From contig JAEOSZ010000019.1 of assembly GCA_016840095.1 (NCBI GenBank), positions 1 through 37,562 on the forward strand: a stretch of 37,562 nucleotides of DNA, read 5' to 3'. The notes beneath the pieces are model-generated. The model saw only the letters and a program-made list of their open reading frames with translations, was not told where the DNA came from and made no database searches. The position numbers and the translations under genes are program-made. Positions 32,463-37,562 of the stretch are shown here, in pieces (positions within the stretch are counted from its first letter, which is position 1; the number at the start of each line of letters is the position of its first letter). This stretch comes from Candidatus Heimdallarchaeota archaeon (GTDB lineage Archaea; Asgardarchaeota; Heimdallarchaeia; Heimdallarchaeales; Heimdallarchaeaceae).

Positions 32463-33278
32463 CTATTCTTTTATTGCCTTTATTGTGAAAACCATAGGAA
32501 GATTGTATTTGTCATCTTTGAATGTCCAAATACCTTTATTTTTCTCTTCCATGAATGGATATTGAGGAAAGAAGGTATATGGGTACTCTTTTACTTCTTG
32601 AATCTTTAATCCAACTTTAATTAGTGATGTAATAATATCCCCAAAAGTATGTTGCCAATTATAGTTGTCAACATTTAGAAGTAAGTTTTCTTGTTCTGTG
32701 TAGGTATATTCAGAAGTATAATGAAGAGGTTCTTTCCCATAGAAATAGGGATACTTGTATTCCAGCTTATCTTTGTTCTCATCATCAAAAATCCATAAGA
32801 ATGGATGAAATTCTGCTATGAAAAATGTACCTCCTTTCTTCAGATATCTTGAAATCAATTTAGCCCATTTTTCTAAATCAGGTAACCAACATAATACACC
32901 ATAAGAAGTAAAAACAATGTCAAATTCCTCATCTAGTTTAGAAGGAAGGTCATAAATATTTGAACAAATAAATTTAGCAGGAAGTTTGAGATGTTCATTA
33001 AGTTCATTTGCTAAATCAATTGAATTATTAGAAAAATCCACTCCTGTCACTTCAGCTCCTAATCTAGCCCAAGAAAGAGTATCCATTCCAAATTGACATT
33101 GAAGATGTAGTAAAGTTTTGTTTTCAACTTCTCCTAAACCCACCAATTCTATCTCATGTAAACTGTTTTGTCCTTTTAGAAAACCTTCCAAATCATAATC
33201 TGAGGATTTTGCATGAATCTTACATGCTTCATTCCATCTAGCAAGATTAGCTTTCATAAATTCATCCAATTTAATCAA
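32463..33278 (-). CDS. Class I SAM-dependent methyltransferase
   Basis: 271 residues. KTLLHLQCQFGMDTLSWARLGAEVTGVDFS (about 54-83) is motif I with an unusual HLQCQFG in place of LDxGCGxG, a variant common in a group of uncharacterised methyltransferases, and VTGVD is the acidic ribose-binding strand end. FDIVFTSYGVLCWLPDLEKWAKLI (about 119-142) is motif II-III, and YLKKGGTFFIAEFHPF (about 146-161) is motif IV. The C-terminal half is aromatic and may close the substrate pocket. Substrate unknown. TTG 33278 is used here, with a TTTAAGAAATT stretch about 25 bp upstream; ATG 33257 is the alternative. Confidence 0.88.
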   Translation of the reverse strand: MIKLDEFMKANLARWNEACKIHAKSSDYDLEGFLKGQNSLHEIELVGLGEVENKTLLHLQCQFGMDTLSWARLGAEVTGVDFSNNSIDLANELNEHLKLPAKFICSNIYDLPSKLDEEFDIVFTSYGVLCWLPDLEKWAKLISRYLKKGGTFFIAEFHPFLWIFDDENKDKLEYKYPYFYGKEPLHYTSEYTYTEQENLLLNVDNYNWQHTFGDIITSLIKVGLKIQEVKEYPYTFFPQYPFMEEKNKGIWTFKDDKYNLPMVFTIKAIKE

Positions 33279-33335
33279 ATGAAATGACTACTAATTTCTT
33301 AAATGATTAACGATAGGAGAGAAAAAAAGAAGAAA

Positions 33336-34118
33336 TTACTCTTTTGGAAGTTTAGCTTCTCTTGTTGCAGGATTGAATTCAATTGCACCTAATTCTTCTA
33401 AAGCTGTTAAAGCTGATTTAGTAACAACAGCTGTAGAATCAAGTAAGTCAGCCAACTCATTAATTGTCATGCTTTTGGGATGTGCTTCAGCTAGTGCAAG
33501 GTAAATCTTCCCTTGTTCAGTAGAATTAAGGATAATTCGAATACTTTCATTCTGAGCTCTCACAGGTTCCTCTTTTGCTTTGAAGTCTGTAAACTCTTTT
33601 TGAGTTGATGCTAAATCTTTTTTCAACTCTTTCTTGAGATTATCAGTTTGTTTAAATGTCAATTCTAAGTTTTCATAATCAGCTTGAAGTTTAGCAAGTT
33701 TATTGACAGTTTCTTCATATTGTTCTTCGATTTTCTTAAGATTCTTTTCTTTTTCACTTATGATAACATCTTTTTCTTTGATTTGAGTTCTTAAGTCCTC
33801 TAGAAGTACATCTTTTTCTGCTGCTTTCTCTAGCTCTGATTCAAGTTCTTCCTGAAAAGCATTAAATTCACTTATTGTTTGTTTTAGTAATTTCTCTTGT
33901 TCTTTGAATTTTTCAGTAAAACTAGTATTTGTTGATTTGAGTTCAATTTGAACACTTTTCAATCCATTATCGGCATCTTTAGAAGATTTTTCTAATTTTT
34001 CTAATTTTGAATCCTTCTGTTTCTTTTCATCATTGAGAAACTTCTCAAGTGTCCTAATTTTAATCTCTATATTCTTAATATCGTCAGTTAATTCTTCATT
34101 GCTTTTCTTTTTAGGCAT
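33336..34118 (-). CDS. Coiled-coil protein with C-terminal winged helix
   Basis: 260 residues. Residues about 5-185 are heptad-rich coiled coil with few Pro or Gly (IEIKIRTLEKFLNDEKK, LRTQIKEKDVIISEKEK, LAKLQADYENLELTFKQ). Residues about 190-258 are a winged helix: ESIRIILNSTEQGKIYLALAEAHPKSMTINELADLLDSTAVVTKSALTALEELGAIEF, which reads as helix-helix-turn-helix-wing. ATG 34118 is fixed by AGGTGATATT. A DNA-binding coiled-coil protein is a nucleoid or transcription factor candidate; no close family is known to me. It is followed by two small paralogous genes on the same strand further upstream. Confidence 0.75.
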   Translation of the reverse strand: MPKKKSNEELTDDIKNIEIKIRTLEKFLNDEKKQKDSKLEKLEKSSKDADNGLKSVQIELKSTNTSFTEKFKEQEKLLKQTISEFNAFQEELESELEKAAEKDVLLEDLRTQIKEKDVIISEKEKNLKKIEEQYEETVNKLAKLQADYENLELTFKQTDNLKKELKKDLASTQKEFTDFKAKEEPVRAQNESIRIILNSTEQGKIYLALAEAHPKSMTINELADLLDSTAVVTKSALTALEELGAIEFNPATREAKLPKE

Positions 34119-34234
34119 AATATCACCTAAGAATGTATATTATACACTTACAGAAAGACATGTTTTAAAGATTGCTTAAAGGGAAAAGAGGAATTTCAAA
34201 ACAAGGAGAAGAAAAAGAAAGTAGAAGTGTAAAG

Positions 34235-34498
34235 TTAATGAAATGTTCCAATAACCTTAAACTTCATTGCTAATGCTGCAGTTCTTTCTTTTTCTAGTTC
34301 TTGCTTGATTTTATAGTTTAGATAAGCTTCATATCCTGGACAGTTTCTATTATCATATTGACATTCAAATAGTGTCTCAGCGAGTTGATCTATTATTTTT
34401 ATGACTTTGTCTTCATTTTCAATATCAATATTAGACAGTACTTTCACATTCTTGAAGGATTTGATTAGCTCGCTTCTATATTCTGATTTCAGTGCCAT
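34235..34498 (-). CDS. 87-residue paralogue, copy 2 of a tandem pair
   Basis: The minus frame is open to 34786, but the real start is ATG 34498, preceded by GAGGTGG. The extra 96 codons overlap the neighbouring gene in another frame and are an artefact. The protein (MALKSEYRSELIKSF... ending KVIGTFH) aligns with copy 1 at 34602-34865 over its full 87 residues: both start M.LK...R.ELI.SF, contain I.(Q/D)QLAE-like helices and end with E......A.. K segments. Mostly helical and charged. Function unknown. Confidence 0.7.
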   Translation of the reverse strand: MALKSEYRSELIKSFKNVKVLSNIDIENEDKVIKIIDQLAETLFECQYDNRNCPGYEAYLNYKIKQELEKERTAALAMKFKVIGTFH

Positions 34499-34601
34499 CA
34501 CTACCACCTCTATTATTCTATTATTTCTGTTCTTATTAACTATCAACCACAACTTGTGAGTACAACTTGTGTCATTTTCATACATTAAAAAACTAAAGAG
34601 G

Positions 34602-34865
34602 TTAAAGGAAGGAACCTTTATGCAAAAGAAGCTTAGACAGGGATGCGTTTTGCTCTTTCTTAAGAGCGGTGCGGAGGAGATGATTCTCATACTTATCATG
34701 ATCTGATGAGTACTCGTGTGCAAGGTTATAATTATACATATTCTCTGCGACCTGTGTAAGAATCTGGAATAAGTTCTCTTCTTCAACTATCTCGAAATTA
34801 TACAGTTCTTTTAATGCTCTGAAACTCCTTATCAATTCATTTCTTTGATCTACTTTCAATACCAT
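34602..34865 (-). CDS. 87-residue paralogue, copy 1 of a tandem pair
   Basis: ATG 34865 with AGGTGA eight bases before it; a GTG inside that AGGTGA gives a 91-residue version and is likely a caller artefact. The product MVLKVDQRNELIRSFRALKEL... is exactly 87 residues, as is its neighbour at 34235, and both begin at aligned Met codons. Helical, with a hydrophobic central helix (NLFQILTQVAENMYNY). No family known. The two copies have diverged to perhaps one third identity by eye, so the duplication is old and both are kept. Confidence 0.7.
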   Translation of the reverse strand: MVLKVDQRNELIRSFRALKELYNFEIVEEENLFQILTQVAENMYNYNLAHEYSSDHDKYENHLLRTALKKEQNASLSKLLLHKGSFL

Positions 34866-35062
34866 TTCATTTTTCACCTGATATTTCTTATTCCTTAGAG
34901 AGATTTAATATCAATTTTCTCACTCTCTGAGAACTCATTCCTATAGACATATATAAAGATTACTTATTGTGCGAATGTTGTTTGTATTTAGAAGAACTTA
35001 TTCTTGTCTCAACGAAAGTTTAATATATGTTTTTGCGAACAAATTATTGGGTGAAGTAAAAT

Positions 35063-35986
35063 ATGAGCACACCAGAAGCATTTAACGACGTTCCTGATGC
35101 CGACAAATACGAAGAAGTTTTCAACATAAAGCAAGTTGAAATCGTTAAAGATCGCGACAGAGTTGAAATGTTCTATGATCAAGGCTATTGGCCGATTCTG
35201 GCAATTTTGAGAGATGGACGTTTAACAGTTAGAGAAATTACAGAGAAATCAAATGAATTAATTGTGAAAAAAGAACGACCTAAACTCAAAGAAAAATTAG
35301 ACAGTTGGGAAATCCCAACTGATAAAGAAAAGTTAGAAAAACTCCTAAAAAAAATTTCTGATTGGGAAATTCTACAAGTTAAAATCTCTGAAAAAGATGA
35401 TACTAAAAAGGAATATATCAGAGTTTTGGATGATGATAAAATTGCAAAATTAGTTAAGAAGGAAAAGCTTTCCGAAAACGATGAGAATCTTATCAAAGAT
35501 GTTACTTTGTTGTATAAGCTTGATAATCATAAAAAATCAGATAAAACAATTTATCGTTATGTTAACGAACTCACACAGTCTGGATTACTTATAAAGGCAG
35601 GTCAACGAGTTATCACTGGTAAAACAGCTACTGAAACACTGTATACACGTAAAGCTAAAATTTTTCTATTGCGTCAACAGGAACATGATACTTGGCAATG
35701 CACAGATTGTAAAGCAACACTCTCAAAAGTAGGAGCATTAATCGGGTTATCTAAAAATATGGATCCTCCATCAGTAGATGATCTAGCTAACCTAATGTCA
35801 AACGTTGATGTTTTTCATGAAGATGAACAAATTAGATTATTCGAACAATATGAAAAAGAAGTTCTTGAAATCATAAAGGATTGTAGTTTCAAGGAAACCT
35901 CACATATTCTAAGTACTTTTAAAACAGTTTATCTTTTGTTAAATTATAAGGAATTTGAAAATGAACTAAAGAAGTGCTGTAATTAA
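35063..35986 (+). CDS. Winged-helix protein with inserted charged domain, copy A
   Basis: 307 residues. QGYWPILAILRDGRLTVREITEKSNELI (about 40-67) starts a helix-turn-helix that is interrupted by about 75 charged residues (PTDKEKLEKLLKKISDWE... KKEKLSENDENLIKD), and then KSDKTIYRYVNELTQSGLLIKAGQRV continues the recognition helix and wing. The C-terminal part has a Cys-x-x-Cys pair (WQCTDCK) and a helical domain. The copy at 36081 lacks the insert but shares ILRD, V.EIT.K, DKT.YRY...L..(V/S)GL...AGQRV..G.T.TE.L. GGGTGAAG precedes ATG, and a TTTAATATATG box lies about 30-45 bp upstream. Probably a transcription factor. Confidence 0.72.
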   Translation: MSTPEAFNDVPDADKYEEVFNIKQVEIVKDRDRVEMFYDQGYWPILAILRDGRLTVREITEKSNELIVKKERPKLKEKLDSWEIPTDKEKLEKLLKKISDWEILQVKISEKDDTKKEYIRVLDDDKIAKLVKKEKLSENDENLIKDVTLLYKLDNHKKSDKTIYRYVNELTQSGLLIKAGQRVITGKTATETLYTRKAKIFLLRQQEHDTWQCTDCKATLSKVGALIGLSKNMDPPSVDDLANLMSNVDVFHEDEQIRLFEQYEKEVLEIIKDCSFKETSHILSTFKTVYLLLNYKEFENELKKCCN

Positions 35987-36080
35987 TCTCTAAGCCCTCT
36001 TTATTCTCGACAATTTCTTTTTATCTACAAAAACGAAATTATTTTGATTAAACCATTATTATTAGAGAAATATTAAATAC

Positions 36081-36815
36081 ATGATTTTCTTTGATTACTT
36101 GTCTATGATGGGAAATGATGATCAGAGTAATCCAGAATTTAAAGACTTCATTGATCCAAATTTCAAGCAAGAAGGTTTCAAGATAATTGAAGGAGTAGAA
36201 GCAATTGAATTCTTCAGTGATTCAAATTACAAAATGGTTTTAACTATTTTACGTGACAAACCTATGTCAGTGAAGGAAATTACTAAAAAATATAACCAGA
36301 TTATTGAAGAAAAAAGTAAGCAACTCAAATGGACCAAAAAAGAAAAGGAAAACAGATTAAGAACAGATAAAACTCTTTACAGATATATCAAAGATTTGCT
36401 TAGAGTTGGTTTAGTGGTTCAAGCTGGACAAAGAGTTGTAATTGGTAGAACAATTACGGAAGCTCTCTTCTCAAGATCAGCTCTTATTTTCTATTCTGAT
36501 GAGGGATCAATAGAATGGTGGAGAAGTAAGGCAGGGGATGAAGTAATAGAAACGACTGCAGAATTGCTAGAGCTTTACCTTGAAATCCCTAAACCTTCAT
36601 TGGATTGTTTAAAGGGAATCGTAACTAAAATTGTAGAATACAATCAGACTGAATTCTTCAATGTGTTTGAGAACAAAGTAGAGAGAGCCAAAAAAGTAGT
36701 CTACTCATCAGAAGGCCCAGAAATAGATAGAGCAATAAGAATTGTTGATTTAATACTTACAATTTTAAAATCAGCAGAATATGAAAAAGAATTAAAAGAC
36801 TGCCTTGGAATCTAA
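36081..36815 (+). CDS. Winged-helix protein, copy B
   Basis: 244 residues. SNYKMVLTILRDKPMSVKEITKKYNQII and RTDKTLYRYIKDLLRVGLVVQAGQRVVIGRTITEALFSR form one continuous winged helix with a short charged loop where copy A has its insert. The C-terminal helical part (ETTAELLELYLEI..., EYEKELKDCLG) is shared in outline with copy A. ATG 36081 is 20 bp after a short A/T-rich box; ATG 36105 or 36108 are possible alternatives. Lies 94 bp after copy A; tandem duplication. Confidence 0.7.
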   Translation: MIFFDYLSMMGNDDQSNPEFKDFIDPNFKQEGFKIIEGVEAIEFFSDSNYKMVLTILRDKPMSVKEITKKYNQIIEEKSKQLKWTKKEKENRLRTDKTLYRYIKDLLRVGLVVQAGQRVVIGRTITEALFSRSALIFYSDEGSIEWWRSKAGDEVIETTAELLELYLEIPKPSLDCLKGIVTKIVEYNQTEFFNVFENKVERAKKVVYSSEGPEIDRAIRIVDLILTILKSAEYEKELKDCLGI

Positions 36816-36847
36816 TTTTCCTTTAAATAGGACCTTCTTACAAGGTA

Positions 36848-36857
36848 AATATATATA
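36848..36857 (+). promoter_or_regulatory. TATA box for the second eight-cysteine gene
   Basis: AATATATATA lies about 27 bp before ATG 36880, so a leaderless transcript is expected. Confidence 0.5.
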
Positions 36858-36879
36858 GTAGTTTTTTCAAGCGTTAAAT

Positions 36880-37203
36880 ATGACAGAGATAGCATATCAT
36901 CTAAGATGCGATTGTAAGAAATCAGTGAATGCTTATTCCTGTCCAGTAGGGTTGCTTAAACCTACAACAAAACACAATTACGATTACTATCATTGTCCAT
37001 ATTGTGACTATGACTATATTTGCGATCATTCAATCAAAATAGAATTTGATTATGACGACAAAGGTTTACCTATGCAAAATACTATTGTGTGTTCTAGATG
37101 TGGTTCTCAACTGGAAGCTTATTTATGGCCTAAACTAATAGAAGATCTTGGGGAAGGGGATTATAACACTAGATATGTAAGTATTTACCGTAGAAACTAT
37201 TAA
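36880..37203 (+). CDS. Small eight-cysteine (zinc-binding) protein, copy 2
   Basis: 107 residues with Cys at 10, 12, 21, 39, 42, 48, 71 and 74 and His at 7 and 38, positions identical to the 86-residue copy at 19127-19387. It has an extra C-terminal tail (KLIEDLGEGDYNTRYVSIYRRNY) with basic end. The shared core ends (W)P at residues 83-84. Two zinc sites are likely. It follows the winged-helix pair by 64 bp and has its own TATA box. Function unknown; family not known to me. Confidence 0.75.
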   Translation: MTEIAYHLRCDCKKSVNAYSCPVGLLKPTTKHNYDYYHCPYCDYDYICDHSIKIEFDYDDKGLPMQNTIVCSRCGSQLEAYLWPKLIEDLGEGDYNTRYVSIYRRNY

Positions 37204-37419
37204 AATATATATTTTTAAACCAAAAGTGTAATACGGAGACATTATTTTACTTACTTAAAACATATAAAGAGGTTAATTATATCTATATGAAAAAAAAACT
37301 AATTTAACGAATTCGAAAGTTGAAATATCCATTTTACTAGAAGATGGAGAGATGAGATGACAATATGTTTTTGAAACTAATGTGAAGGTTTTTATCCAAT
37401 ACTTTACCTTTTTCCCTAG

Positions 37420-37428
37420 TTTTAAAAG
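37420..37428 (+). promoter_or_regulatory. TATA-like box before the right-edge gene
   Basis: TTTTAAAAG is 24-32 bp before ATG 37452, the right spacing for leaderless transcription. The 248-bp gap before this gene otherwise has only A/T-rich sequence and no gene I can support. Confidence 0.4.
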
Positions 37429-37451
37429 GTACTAGTATCTTGTTAGTATAA

Positions 37452-37562
37452 TGAAAAGAGGTCTTTGTTATTTACTAGTTCTATTTGGGATAGTTCTTGT
37501 TGTATCATCTGCATCAAATACTAGTGCGTATTCATTTAGTTTGGAGATGGAAACAGATATCA
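37452..37562 (+). CDS. Secreted protein, 5' end only (cut by window edge)
   Basis: Thirty-seven codons are visible: MKRGLCYLLVLFGIVLVV then SSASNTSAYSFSLEMETD. A basic start, a hydrophobic core at 5-18 and a small-residue region give a signal peptide, with cleavage likely between about residue 21 and 26. Rest of the gene and function are outside the window. Confidence 0.55.

Noticed and set aside
34499..34786. N-terminal extension of the 87-residue gene (96 extra codons)
   Set aside because: It overlaps the real upstream paralogue in another frame, and a clear SD plus an aligned Met at 34498 mark the true start.
37287..37307. Six-codon frame with a nearby AGAGGT
   Set aside because: Too short to support as a gene; no conserved sequence to judge by. 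It could be a leader peptide, but nothing downstream within 140 bp suggests attenuation.
1..37562. tRNA, rRNA, CRISPR array, transposase or integrase
   Set aside because: I looked for tRNA-like T-arm signatures, regularly spaced repeats and recombinase motifs and saw none.

Overview
The window looks like a piece of an archaeal chromosome, most probably from an Asgard archaeon, with Heimdallarchaeia-type lineages the first guess. Several things support this. The DNA is visibly AT-rich. Many genes have archaeal TATA-like boxes about 25 bp before a leaderless start, and others have GGTGA-type Shine-Dalgarno sites; TTG and GTG starts are common. There is a crenarchaeal-type OB-fold single-stranded DNA-binding protein. 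The strongest marker is at 6026-7495: a protein with the complete eukaryote-style actin signature from the phosphate-1 loop to the C-terminal WIGGS...EY..G segment. The genus is not resolvable from this window. I see no tRNA, rRNA, CRISPR array or insertion sequence.

Layout. 1-5.8 kb: a truncated GT-C-like membrane protein, a PAS-domain protein, a nitroreductase, an SSB-like protein, an F420/flavin-dependent LLM oxidoreductase followed by an acyl carrier protein (rare in archaea), and a DUF1015 protein. 6.0-7.5 kb: a zinc-ribbon/actin fusion. 7.5-10.7 kb, minus strand: a ketopantoate reductase-like gene, then phosphoglycerate dehydrogenase and a class V aminotransferase, which form a promoter-SD-aminotransferase-serA unit (first two steps of serine synthesis). 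11.4-14.7 kb: a tandem Usp-like protein with a very long Lys/Glu tail, two small hairpins, and an SLC13/ArsB/NhaD-type permease. 14.7-16.5 kb, minus: a translationally coupled SIS deglycase plus PfkB kinase pair that resembles fructoselysine (Amadori product) catabolism. 16.7-19.9 kb: a DAGK-family lipid kinase, a BtrH/C39-like protein, a small eight-cysteine protein and a membrane-anchored LEA2-like protein. 20-26.1 kb, plus: DegV, an HD protein, a secreted penicillin-acylase-family Ntn hydrolase, a small membrane protein and a second GT-C-like protein related to the truncated gene at the left edge. 26.2-31.3 kb, minus: a polytopic membrane protein, an SDR, a GH127 beta-L-arabinofuranosidase-like enzyme with an intact Zn-thiolate site, and a ParB-like protein with a terminal zinc finger plus a small upstream partner. 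31.6-37.6 kb: a second DegV, a methyltransferase, a coiled-coil/winged-helix protein, two tandem paralogous 87-residue proteins, two tandem paralogous winged-helix proteins, a second copy of the eight-cysteine protein, and the start of a secreted protein.

The most striking object is the zinc-ribbon actin. An ungapped by-eye alignment puts Gly, Asn and Arg where actin has its hydrolysis residues Gln137, Asp154 and His161, so it may be a signalling or scaffold ARP rather than a treadmilling filament. Other items worth a look are the eight-cysteine mini-proteins with identical spacing, the ParB-zinc finger locus, the Usp/KE-tail protein beside a transporter, and several duplicated gene families inside one window.
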